A stretch of DNA of 59,800 bases from CF-13 sp035279665 (lineage in GTDB: Bacteria; Chloroflexota; Dormibacteria; CF-121): NCBI GenBank assembly GCA_035279665.1, contig DATEHI010000119.1, positions 1 to 59,800 of the forward strand. Direction: 5' to 3'. The notes beneath the pieces were generated by a model. That model did not search any database. It worked only from the letters and a program-made list of their open reading frames with translations, and had not been told where the DNA came from. Each line of letters starts with the position of its first letter. The stretch's first letter is position 1. The translations under genes and the position numbers were made by a program. Below are positions 40,110-48,058 of the stretch, piece by piece.

Positions 40110-40772
40110 TCAGACGGCGCCGGGTTTGATCAGGCCGATCTCGTAGGCGAAGATCGCGGCCTGGACGCGGTCGCGCAATTCCAGCTTGTCGAGGACATGG
40201 GCGACGTGCGTCTTGACCGTGGCCTCCCCGACCTTCAGCTCTTTGGCGATCTCCGGGTTGGAGAGCCCGCGGCCCAGGCGTGTCAGCACCTCGCGCTCCC
40301 GATCGGTCAGGCTTTTGAGGTCGGTGCCGCCGGCACGGACGGGCGCGCGTTGCTTCGCGAACTCCTCGATGAGGCGCTTTGTGATCGATGGCGCCAGCAG
40401 CGCCTCGCCACTCGCCGCAACTCGCACGCCGCGGACCAGCTCTTCCGGCGGGACGTGCTTGAGGAGGAAGCCGCTCGCGCCGGCGGCGAGCGCGTCGAAG
40501 ACGTACTCGTCCAGGTCATAGGTCGTCAGGATCACGATCTTGCCCGGCACGCCCGCCTCGGTCAGTCGCCGGGTTGCTTCGATGCCATCGACGCCCGGCA
40601 TCCGAACGTCCATCAGGACGACGTCCGGCTGGAGCGTGCGGACCGCGTCGATCGCGGCGGATCCGTCTCCAGCTTCACCCACGACTTCGAAATCGGGCTG
40701 GGCTTCGAGGATCATGCGAAACCCGGCTCGGACGAGGGCCTGGTCGTCGACGATCAACACGCGGATGGCCAT
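40110..40772 (-). CDS. NarL/LuxR-type response regulator
   Basis: 220 aa. Receiver domain: VLIVDDQALVRAGF (acidic pair), DVVLMDVRMPG with the phosphoacceptor Asp54, and the conserved Thr and Lys (LTTYD, LLKHVPPEEL). Then a LuxR helix-turn-helix: LTDREREVLTRLGRGLSNPEIAKELKVGEATVKTHVAHVL. It overlaps the kinase stop (TGATG) and lies upstream of the ABC exporter on the same strand, so it probably controls that exporter. Confidence 0.95.
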   Translation of the reverse strand: MAIRVLIVDDQALVRAGFRMILEAQPDFEVVGEAGDGSAAIDAVRTLQPDVVLMDVRMPGVDGIEATRRLTEAGVPGKIVILTTYDLDEYVFDALAAGASGFLLKHVPPEELVRGVRVAASGEALLAPSITKRLIEEFAKQRAPVRAGGTDLKSLTDREREVLTRLGRGLSNPEIAKELKVGEATVKTHVAHVLDKLELRDRVQAAIFAYEIGLIKPGAV

Positions 40773-41995
40773 CAGAGTCCGGGCTCGAGCGGCAGGCGCG
40801 CATGGACCGAGAATCCACCCGCGCGATTGCGGCCGGCATGCAGCTTGCCGCCAAATAGCGCGACCCGCTCGCGCATGCCGATCAATCCGTGACCGGACGA
40901 CGAGGCAGGATCACCGCCGTCCCCGGCGCCGTCATCGCGGATGTCGAGCGCCAGCGTCGTCTCGCTGTAGCGCACACGGATGTCGACCCGGCGGGCGCGG
41001 GCGTGCTTGAGGACGTTGGTGGTCGCCTCCTGCAGGATGCGATAGGCGGAGAGGTCGAGTGCGGGCGGCAGCGGTTCGGCCTTACCCTCGACGCGAGCGT
41101 CGACCTCGAGCCCCGCCGCACGCAGTTCCTCGACGAGACCAGAAAGCTGGCCAATCCCTGGCTGGGGGCTGCGATCCGGCGTGGCCCCGTTCCCGCTGCG
41201 CAGCACCCCGAGCAGCCGGTTCAATTCGATCAGGGTCCCCCGCGCCGTCGTTTCGATGAGACCCAGGGCCTGCGCCGCCGCCTCCGGCTTGCTCGCGTGC
41301 ACCGTGCGGGCCGCCCCGGCCTGGATCGCAATCACGCTGACATCATGGGCAACCACGTCGTGAAGCTCGCGCGCAATCCGCGTGCGCTCCTCGTCGGCGG
41401 CGAGCCGCCGGTCCTGATCGCGCTCACGCTCCAGGCGTGCGGCCCGCTCCTCGAGCTGCGCCACATAGGCGCGCCGGGTCCGAAGGTAATCGCCGATCAG
41501 CCAGGCGGCGACGAAGAACAGGCTCGGGACGGTGATCGCCAACGACCGGGGGTTGCCCGTGCCGCCGAAGACGACGAAGCCGCCGACGAATCCCAGGCCG
41601 GCGACGACCAGAAAAATCAGTCGACGAGCCCGTACCTCATAGGCGGCGACGCTGTACATCGCCACCAGGAGCCCGAACCCGGCGATGCCCGGACTGAAAC
41701 CCAGCAAAACCCGGGCGCCGAACGCGCCGCCGACAAGCAGGAGTACGAGGCTGGGATGACGTCGTCGCCAGAGCAAGGGCAGGACCTGCACCAGCATCAG
41801 GGCAAGGCCAAGAACGACCGCGATCGCCAGGCCCGTCTGCGCGCGGAACGGGTAACCGGGCTCGCGTTCCGCCAACCGCAGGTCGAGGAGTGCGTTGCTC
41901 AACCCGAAAAGGAGCAGCACCCCAACCAGCAGCCGATCGAAGGTGTGCGGCTGCAGCCGTCCAACCCAGCCCCATCCGCGGGCGCCCGTTTCCAC
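40772..41995 (-). CDS. HisKA_3-type sensor histidine kinase
   Basis: 407 aa. Six to seven membrane helices in residues 20-190 with almost no outer loops, as in DesK/LiaS-type intramembrane sensors. A coiled coil (LEERAARLERERDQDRR) leads to DEERTRIARELHDVVAHDVSVIAIQAG with the phospho-His, and HATPase_c with RILQEATTNVLKHARA and DDGAGDGGDPASSSGHGLIGMRERVAL. Cognate regulator is the next gene. It probably senses membrane or antibiotic stress. Confidence 0.93.
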   Translation of the reverse strand: METGARGWGWVGRLQPHTFDRLLVGVLLLFGLSNALLDLRLAEREPGYPFRAQTGLAIAVVLGLALMLVQVLPLLWRRRHPSLVLLLVGGAFGARVLLGFSPGIAGFGLLVAMYSVAAYEVRARRLIFLVVAGLGFVGGFVVFGGTGNPRSLAITVPSLFFVAAWLIGDYLRTRRAYVAQLEERAARLERERDQDRRLAADEERTRIARELHDVVAHDVSVIAIQAGAARTVHASKPEAAAQALGLIETTARGTLIELNRLLGVLRSGNGATPDRSPQPGIGQLSGLVEELRAAGLEVDARVEGKAEPLPPALDLSAYRILQEATTNVLKHARARRVDIRVRYSETTLALDIRDDGAGDGGDPASSSGHGLIGMRERVALFGGKLHAGRNRAGGFSVHARLPLEPGL

Positions 41996-42069
41996 TGGCT
42001 ACAGGGTAGCCATGTTGGGCGAGAAACGAATCAACCGCGCGAATGAGGCGAATCCCTCGCGTGGTTGAG

Positions 42070-42924
42070 TCAGGCCGCGACGGCCGGAGACGCCTCCTGC
42101 GGCTTACGGCGGTCGCCTCGGCCGCGCAGCAGGCCCAGGATCACCAACTGCGCCCCCCATGCCGCATAAAGGATGGTCGTGCTCGTATAGGGAGCGATCG
42201 TCCCTTGCGCCTCGAGGATAGAAACGGTGTTCGGCCAGGTGTTGAGCGACGCGTGGAAGAGGAGGACGAACAGCAGGCTCCTACCCGTGCCGTTGTAGAG
42301 CCAGGTTGAAATGACCGAGAGCGCCACCGTGCGCACGACAAAGAGGGCGAAGGGCAGGTGGCTTTGCGCGGTGCCCGAGATCCAAAAGAGTGGTAGATGC
42401 CAGAGGGCCGAAACCAACCCGATCAAGATGGCGGCGCCCAGCAGTCCGCAGAGCGGCTGCACGCGCTGCAGCAGAAAGCCCCGCCATCCAAACTCCTCGC
42501 CGGTCGGTCCGCCGATGAGGAGCACGATCAAGAATGTCGAGGGGATGGCCAGCCAGAGCGCCGGATCGGACAGGTCCGAAACGGAGCCACCTTTCGAGAT
42601 GTGGAGGGCGACGACAGCGAGGCGGACCGCAGCCGGTGCGAGCAGTGCGTACGCGTACCACCGGACGCCAACGCGCCAGCGGAGGGCCTGGCCGAGGAAC
42701 TGACCGAGGCCACGGAACCCCGACCTGCGGGCGACGATGGTGACGGCGCTGAAAAATGGTCCGAAGGTCCCCAGCAGGACCAGTAAGGGCGAGACCGACA
42801 GAGGGATCAGGTTCAGCCCGCGCTCGGACGCCACCAACGGGAGCCAGCACAGCCAGGAGATCGCGAACGCATTGATGGTGAAGAAGACCGCCGACCGCGT
42901 TGGCGAAAGCCGGGGCCAAATCAC
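42070..42924 (-). CDS. CPBP-family intramembrane metalloprotease
   Basis: 284 aa, about eight helices. The ABI/CPBP motifs are present: GPTGEEFGWRGFLLQRV (E-E-x3-R), SALWHLPLFWISG (H) and LLFHASLNTWPN (H-x3-N). The family includes the eukaryotic Rce1 prenyl protease and bacteriocin immunity proteins. It stands alone upstream of the two-component operon on the same strand; no direct link is visible. Confidence 0.88.
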   Translation of the reverse strand: MIWPRLSPTRSAVFFTINAFAISWLCWLPLVASERGLNLIPLSVSPLLVLLGTFGPFFSAVTIVARRSGFRGLGQFLGQALRWRVGVRWYAYALLAPAAVRLAVVALHISKGGSVSDLSDPALWLAIPSTFLIVLLIGGPTGEEFGWRGFLLQRVQPLCGLLGAAILIGLVSALWHLPLFWISGTAQSHLPFALFVVRTVALSVISTWLYNGTGRSLLFVLLFHASLNTWPNTVSILEAQGTIAPYTSTTILYAAWGAQLVILGLLRGRGDRRKPQEASPAVAA

Positions 42925-42998
42925 GGCAAATGTAACGGCGGCGTTCCGAGGGGCTTGCCTACCCGCTCGGAGACGCCGCCAACGGCATCGGGCTGGGG

Positions 42999-43514
42999 CT
43001 ACCGCCTGGCGGTGGCGGCCTCCACGGCGACTTCGTTCAGCCGCCCCGATTTGACGTCGTAGACGAAGCCACGGATCTTGTCCTTACGGGGGACGAAGGG
43101 GCTCGCCTTGATCCGGGCGATCGACTGGCGCACGTCTTTCTCGAGGTTCGAGAATGCCTCGAGCCGGAACGCCGGCCGGATGCCGGTGTCTTCCTCGATT
43201 TGAGCGCTCACCTCGTCGTCCTTGAACGTCAGCATGCCGCAGTCGGTGTGGTGGATGAGGATGACTTCCTCGGTTCCCAGCAACCGCTGCGAGATGGTCA
43301 GCGACCGGATCGCATCCATGGTGGCGACGCCGCCGGCATTACGGAAGACGTGGGCATCGCCTTCCTGGAGCCCGAGGATCCGGCTCACGTGCAGCCGAGC
43401 GTCCATACAGGCCAGGACGAACAGCTTCTTGGCCGGTGGGAGCGGCAGATGGCCCGCGCCGAACGATCGCGAGTACGCCTCGTTATTCTTCAACAGATCG
43501 TCGGTAACACTCAC
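42999..43514 (-). CDS. Beta-class carbonic anhydrase
   Basis: 171 aa, the compact Rv1284-like form. Zinc ligands are Cys in LFVLACMDARLHV (with the Asp/Arg dyad) and His and Cys in LIHHTDCGML. FRNAGGVATMDAIRSL is the usual substrate-pocket segment. It interconverts CO2 and bicarbonate in the cytosol. The start at 43514 has GGAGGATCC upstream. It is divergent from the MBL-fold gene with a 122-bp gap. Confidence 0.92.
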   Translation of the reverse strand: MSVTDDLLKNNEAYSRSFGAGHLPLPPAKKLFVLACMDARLHVSRILGLQEGDAHVFRNAGGVATMDAIRSLTISQRLLGTEEVILIHHTDCGMLTFKDDEVSAQIEEDTGIRPAFRLEAFSNLEKDVRQSIARIKASPFVPRKDKIRGFVYDVKSGRLNEVAVEAATARR

Positions 43515-43636
43515 AATGGATCCTCCTTCCTTGTCAAGCGGCGCTATTGGTCATTCGATTTATTCAGACTCGGGGAGGGATGTCAATTGGAGTATTCGCG
43601 GAATGTCACCTGGACTATTCGTACAATCGACGAGCC

Positions 43637-44197
43637 ATGGCTGCTGAATTCCAGGTCCTCTTCACCGGTTACGTCGAGGATCGCGTCGCCAGCACGGTCA
43701 GCTTCGTGCGTGATGGTAACGTCCGGGTGATCATCGACCCGGGAATGGTGCCGGAAAGGGCCGCCATTCTGCGCCCGCTCGAGAAGCTGGTTCATTCGCC
43801 TGACGAGATCACGGACGTCATCTTTTCCCACCATCACCCGGACCACACGCTCAACGCGGCGCTCTTTCCAAGCGCCCGGTTTCACGACTTCTGGGCGATC
43901 TATCGGAGCGACGTCTGGGAACAACGCCCGGCGGAGGGGTTCATGCTCAGCCCATCGATTCGCCTACTGGAAACACCTGGGCACACGCCGCAGGACATCA
44001 CGACGATCGTCATGACCAGCGAGGGCACCGCGGCGTTCACGCATCTCTGGTGGTCCTCGAGCGGTCCAGCCGAGGATCCCCTGGCCGCTGACCCGCCGGC
44101 ACTCCATCGCAACCGGGCGCGGGTGCTGAAGATCGCCGCACTCATCGTCCCCGGCCACGGTGCGCCGTTCAAGCCTTCTGGCGAAACGCCCCGATAG
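43637..44197 (+). CDS. Metallo-beta-lactamase-fold hydrolase
   Basis: 186 aa from ATG 43637. The metal site reads FSHHHPDHTLN, further His in ETPGHTPQDI and the closing PGHGAPF. The second-metal Asp in HHPDH is present. The size and pattern recall MBLAC1-like hydrolases. The substrate cannot be told. The open frame upstream to 43547 is not likely to be coding. Convergent with the anti-sigma-like gene. Confidence 0.85.
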   Translation: MAAEFQVLFTGYVEDRVASTVSFVRDGNVRVIIDPGMVPERAAILRPLEKLVHSPDEITDVIFSHHHPDHTLNAALFPSARFHDFWAIYRSDVWEQRPAEGFMLSPSIRLLETPGHTPQDITTIVMTSEGTAAFTHLWWSSSGPAEDPLAADPPALHRNRARVLKIAALIVPGHGAPFKPSGETPR

Positions 44198-44204
44198 CTC
44201 GAGC

Positions 44205-45392
44205 TTACGGGGTCTGGACGTCGATGACGAGCCGGGTTGGATTACTGAGCTCGAGGGTGCGAATGCAGGATGACTGGGTTAGACCGGCGCCCCAGCTGAG
44301 GACCGCCTCGAAGTCGCCGAGTTGCTCGACTTCCTGAACGACCGGAAGGCTATATACCAGGTCGCGACTGCCGCTGTAACTCGTCGCGCCGCTCGCGCCG
44401 TGGAAGACGATGCGGAGCCCCGCTGACCCGCGCATCGTGACCGGCAGACCGCTCGGATCCTTGACGAACTTCGCCGACGCCTGCCGCGACACCGTATAAG
44501 CAGGCAGGTGCGCGGTGGAACCTGACTGCGGAGCGAACTCGAAGACGATCCGGTCGAAGCCGGGCTGGTGAGCGACGCGCACGGCGGTCAACTGCATCGC
44601 CGACCCGCTGCCGGTACCGCCGCTCTGATCAAGGCAGGCAAACGAGCCCGAATCCGTCGCCGCCGGCTGCGTCGGCAGTGGTGTCGGGGCGGCCGTCGTC
44701 GAGGCTGAACCACTGGTGGCGACGTCGACCACCAGCCGCGAGTTGCTCAGCTGCAGCACGCGAACACACTGCGACGATGACAGACCAATGCCGTACGTCA
44801 GTTGGTGCTCGAAGTTCCCCAACTGGGCGACTTCGCGAATCGAGGTATATCGGGGCGTCAGGTCGCTGGCGACGCCGCCTGCGACATCGGTCCCGCGGAG
44901 CACGAGTTTGAGGCCGGCGCTTCCGTCCAGCGTTACCAGCTGCCCACTGGCGTCGCGCGTGAACGTGGGCGACTGCTGCCGCGTGAGGTCCCATGAGGGA
45001 ATACCGCCGTTGAAGTCGAAGACGACGCGGTCGTAGCCATCGCCAGCGTGGGAGCCGGGTCGTACGTTCGTGAGGGTCGCGGTCACTCCGCTCGACCCTC
45101 CAGATTGGTCCTGGCAGAGAAACGGTTGCGGTGTGGGCGTTGGGCTCGGCTCGATGATTCCCTTGATTCCGGTCGTGACCACGTTGATGATCGTGGGATT
45201 TCGAAACGCCAGGACGGCGACCGCGACGAGGACGAGGGCGCCGGCCAAGGCAAGCTGCGGCACCAGCCGCACGCGGCTGCGAGGGGCAATGCCGTCGCGG
45301 ATCCGGCCGCGCAAGCGGCGCGGGAACTCGCGCGTCTCCTCGGCCTCGCGATGCAAGTGATCGCGCAGGTTCCTCTCGAAGTCGTCGCTCAT
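44205..45392 (-). CDS. Anti-sigma-like single-pass protein with two extracellular AMIN-like domains
   Basis: 395 aa. The cytosolic head (MSDDFERNLRDHLHREAEETREFPRRLRGRI) is short and charged, then one helix (LVPQLALAGALVLVAVAVLAF). Outside are two AMIN-like domains, residues about 90-235 and 255-395, each with a CxDQSGG start, a G-(F/Y)-DR-(V/I)-VF-F strand and an L-(V/L)-VDV or LVIDV end, and each with a Cys pair. The layout and the 4-bp overlap with the ECF sigma gene make an anti-sigma role likely, although the head lacks the zinc HxxxCxxC motif. AMIN domains usually bind cell-wall or surface polymers. Confidence 0.75.
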   Translation of the reverse strand: MSDDFERNLRDHLHREAEETREFPRRLRGRIRDGIAPRSRVRLVPQLALAGALVLVAVAVLAFRNPTIINVVTTGIKGIIEPSPTPTPQPFLCQDQSGGSSGVTATLTNVRPGSHAGDGYDRVVFDFNGGIPSWDLTRQQSPTFTRDASGQLVTLDGSAGLKLVLRGTDVAGGVASDLTPRYTSIREVAQLGNFEHQLTYGIGLSSSQCVRVLQLSNSRLVVDVATSGSASTTAAPTPLPTQPAATDSGSFACLDQSGGTGSGSAMQLTAVRVAHQPGFDRIVFEFAPQSGSTAHLPAYTVSRQASAKFVKDPSGLPVTMRGSAGLRIVFHGASGATSYSGSRDLVYSLPVVQEVEQLGDFEAVLSWGAGLTQSSCIRTLELSNPTRLVIDVQTP

Positions 45393-45925
45393 GCGAACGC
45401 CTCCTCGCCACCCGTCAGCTCGCGGAGCCGGCGGAGCGCCGTCTTCAGCCGCGACTTCATCGTGTCCACCGGGACGTTCAGGGCGCGCGCGCTCTCTTCA
45501 ACGCTGAGGTCCTGGTAGTAGTGGAGGGCGACCGCCGCACGTTGCTCCGCGGTCAGCTGGTCGAGCGCGTGCGCCAGGTCCAGCCGGGTTTCGCTCGAGA
45601 CCTCCGGCTTGCCACCTCCGAGGCGGCCAAAGCGCTCGGTAAGCGCCTGGAAGCGATGGCGCCGCCTGTAGGTCGAGATGCTTTCATTCATGGCGATTTT
45701 TGTGAGCCAGGGTCCCGGGTCTTCGTCGCGCAAACTGCCGATCCGTTGCCAGGCCTTGAGAAACGTGTCCTGGATGGCATCCTCGGCCAATGCCTCATCA
45801 CGCAAGATCAAACGAGCGGTGCGCAATAACTGGAGGCCGTAGCGATCCACAACCTCCTCGAAGGCATCGCGATCGCCTTCTCGCCACCGGGCGATGACGC
45901 GCCCCAGCGCAGGATCCATGAGCAT
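45389..45925 (-). CDS. ECF-type RNA polymerase sigma factor
   Basis: 178 aa. Region 2: DAFEEVVDRYGLQLLRTARLILRDEALAEDAIQDTFLKAWQRI. Region 4: LDQLTAEQRAAVALHYYQDLSVEESARALNVPVDTMKSRLKTALRRLREL. The alternative sigma would switch on a regulon when its partner (the next gene) senses an envelope cue. The other AMIN-like gene at 46026 is on the same strand and upstream, a plausible regulon member or co-opted ligand. Confidence 0.93.
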   Translation of the reverse strand: MLMDPALGRVIARWREGDRDAFEEVVDRYGLQLLRTARLILRDEALAEDAIQDTFLKAWQRIGSLRDEDPGPWLTKIAMNESISTYRRRHRFQALTERFGRLGGGKPEVSSETRLDLAHALDQLTAEQRAAVALHYYQDLSVEESARALNVPVDTMKSRLKTALRRLRELTGGEEAFA

Positions 45926-45984
45926 GCCAATCCTAACGACGCTGCGAGTGCCGTGGACGGGTGAAATGAGAGCCCCCTGGCTGA

Positions 45985-46008
45985 CCCTCCCCCGCGAGCG
46001 GGGGAGGG
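45985..46008. repeat. Intergenic 10-bp perfect hairpin, CCCTCCCCCG-CGAG-CGGGGGAGGG
   Basis: The arms are identical to those at 30093; only the loop differs (CGAG versus CGAA). It lies 17 bp after the AMIN-like gene stop and upstream of the sigma gene, where it could separate the two transcripts. Confidence 0.7.
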
Positions 46009-46025
46009 AATTGGCAGGAAGGGGT

Positions 46026-46775
46026 TCATCGCTTCGCGAATCGCCGGATGCCGGTAATGGTCAGCCCGGCGATCATGGCGAGCAGTCCCAGGATCAGGGC
46101 GCCGATGGGGAAGGTCGACGGTTGCGCCGGCTGGGACGGGTGGCCGGTCGCGGCGAGATCGGAGGGGGTGGCCGGCTGGGTAGCTGTCGCTGAAGGCGCC
46201 GCAGGTGAGGCCGCCGCGGCTGACGGCGTCGTGATGGCGGCAGGCGCGTCCGCCGGAGTCTGGACGTCGATCACCAGGCGAGTCGGGCCACTCAGCTCGA
46301 GGACACGGAAACACGCGGAGGTCGCCAGGCCAACGCCGTAGCTCACGACGCGCTCGAAGTTGCCGATCTGTGCCGTTTCGCGGATCGCCGGCAGCGCCGG
46401 CTTCAGGTCGGTCGGCACGCCGGGAGTGATGTCGGCATTCCGAAGGACGGCGCGGATGCCGGCCGAGCCGTCCAGCGTGACGGGCTGGCCGCTCGCGTCG
46501 CGAACGAAATGCGACGTCGCCTGCTGGGTCAGCTGATATTGCGGCATGGTGTTGGAGGTTGCGAACCCGATGACCAGGCGGTCGTAGCCATTGTGGTGGG
46601 CGACGCGGACCGAGCTCACGGTGGCAGCGGCGCTGGCCTCACCTCCGGACCGGTCAAGACAGGTGAACGGGCCGAGGCTATCGGCCGATGCCGGTAGCGC
46701 GCCCGTGAAGGTTACGGCGCCGGCGGTGAGCGCGCCGGCTGTCAAGCGGACGATTGATCGAGTAATCGAGAACAT
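46026..46775 (-). CDS. Secreted AMIN-like protein with C-terminal LAxTG sorting-type signal
   Basis: 249 aa. Signal peptide (residues 1-32, ending ASADSLG), one AMIN-like domain (CLDRSGGEASAA to TRLVIDVQTP) and an Ala/Pro/Thr linker. The C-terminus reads LAATGHPSQPAQPSTFPIG, followed by a hydrophobic helix and RRFAKR: the three parts of a cell-wall sorting signal of the LAxTG (sortase E) kind. The AMIN domain resembles those of the anti-sigma-like protein at 44205. If sorting is real, a sortase must be encoded elsewhere; otherwise the helix simply anchors the protein. Confidence 0.72.
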   Translation of the reverse strand: MFSITRSIVRLTAGALTAGAVTFTGALPASADSLGPFTCLDRSGGEASAAATVSSVRVAHHNGYDRLVIGFATSNTMPQYQLTQQATSHFVRDASGQPVTLDGSAGIRAVLRNADITPGVPTDLKPALPAIRETAQIGNFERVVSYGVGLATSACFRVLELSGPTRLVIDVQTPADAPAAITTPSAAAASPAAPSATATQPATPSDLAATGHPSQPAQPSTFPIGALILGLLAMIAGLTITGIRRFAKR

Positions 46776-46910
46776 TACGGTTTCCTCCTATGAGTCCAAT
46801 GAATCGAGCGGCGTTCTGGCCGTTCAATCCTCTAGACGCCGCGAGGAGGCGCCACGGGTGAATGTGTCTCAGGCCGCGGCGACCCGGTTACGGCCGCGGA
46901 AACGGCAGCC

Positions 46911-47990
46911 CTAGACCGCGGGGCCAGGAGGGGCGAGCGGCTTCTGGTTGAAATCGAAGCAGTCGGACATGTCATCGGCAGCCTTGTCGCGCGCATTGAT
47001 GGTGGGCAGGCCGAACGTCGTCTCGCAGAACTTCACGAGGCTGACGTGGGAGTGCTGGGTGTGCGAAATGTATCCCGCCTTCGCGTAGGGGCTCAGCACC
47101 AGGCATCCGACCCGCGTGCCGTAGGTGAACTGGGTTCCGTCCGTCCATTTCTCGACGAGCGGCGGGGTGACATGGTCGTACCAACCGCCCCAGTCGTCCC
47201 AGGTGATGAAGATCACGGTGTTGGCCCAGAGCCCACCCTTGACCACGGCGTCGACCTGTTGCGCCGTCCAGCGCTGACCATTCTTGACCGACTCGACGGG
47301 ATGTTCGCTTAGCCCGGTTGGTCCGTAGAGCCACGAGACCGTTGGAAGTTTTCCGGCGGCGGCGTCGGTCGCAAATTGCGGTGCTTTGACATTGTTCTTG
47401 CTGCCCTTCAACGCCGTGATGTAGCCCTGCGCGTACCCACCGTAGTTGCGCCAGCTGAGGCCCGCCTTCTCCAGGTTGGCGGGGAGCGACGGAAGGTTGA
47501 ATGGCGGCTGCATGTTGATTGGGTCGCGGTAGTGTGGGTTGTTGATGATTGGCGAATCGGCGGCGATCAGCATCAGGTGATTGGGCGTCGATGGCCCGGC
47601 GACGGCCGTGAAGTATTTATCGCAGAGCGTGTATTGCTGCGCGTAGCGCCAGTAGTTCGGGATGTTTGTCTGGCCGTACTGCTCCCTGGCGGCCCCGGTG
47701 GCGCGCCGAAGCCAGGCCGCGTGGTCGTGCGGATGATCGGCGGTCGGCGGATCAGCGGCGAGCGCCAGATTGGGGTCGCCGTCCGCACCGGGGAACCGCC
47801 CGAAGTAGTTGTCGAAGGCGTGGTTCTCCTTGACGATGATCACCACGTGCTGAACTGGACCCTTCCCTCGCGGACCGGGCGATGGTGACGGTGTCGGGGT
47901 TGGCACTGGCGTCGGCGGCTTGCGCTTCTTTGCCGCCGGCGTCTGCTTTTTCGCCGAGGTCGACTTGTGTTTCATTACAGGTTTCCTCAT
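46911..47990 (-). CDS. PF04185 phosphoesterase (acid phosphatase/phospholipase C-like) without visible signal peptide
   Basis: 359 aa. HVVIIVKENHAFDNYFGRFPGADGDPN is the metal-binding start of the phosphoesterase family, followed by GPSTPNHLMLIAADS, ITWDDWGGWYDHVTPP and SPYAKAGYISHTQHSHVSLVKF with the His/Asp ligands. Homologues are normally exported, but here the N-terminus is Lys-rich (KHKSTSAKKQTPAAKKRKPPTPVPTPTPSP) and has no hydrophobic core. Start choice does not rescue a signal because no hydrophobic stretch precedes the domain. Either it stays in the cytosol or the true start is upstream. Confidence 0.85.
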   Translation of the reverse strand: MRKPVMKHKSTSAKKQTPAAKKRKPPTPVPTPTPSPSPGPRGKGPVQHVVIIVKENHAFDNYFGRFPGADGDPNLALAADPPTADHPHDHAAWLRRATGAAREQYGQTNIPNYWRYAQQYTLCDKYFTAVAGPSTPNHLMLIAADSPIINNPHYRDPINMQPPFNLPSLPANLEKAGLSWRNYGGYAQGYITALKGSKNNVKAPQFATDAAAGKLPTVSWLYGPTGLSEHPVESVKNGQRWTAQQVDAVVKGGLWANTVIFITWDDWGGWYDHVTPPLVEKWTDGTQFTYGTRVGCLVLSPYAKAGYISHTQHSHVSLVKFCETTFGLPTINARDKAADDMSDCFDFNQKPLAPPGPAV

Positions 47991-48058
47991 CCCGCGGCCA
48001 GTCTAGTTGCTGATCTCCGCAAATCACTCCAAGGGGCTGTCACGTTATCGTGAGGGGT

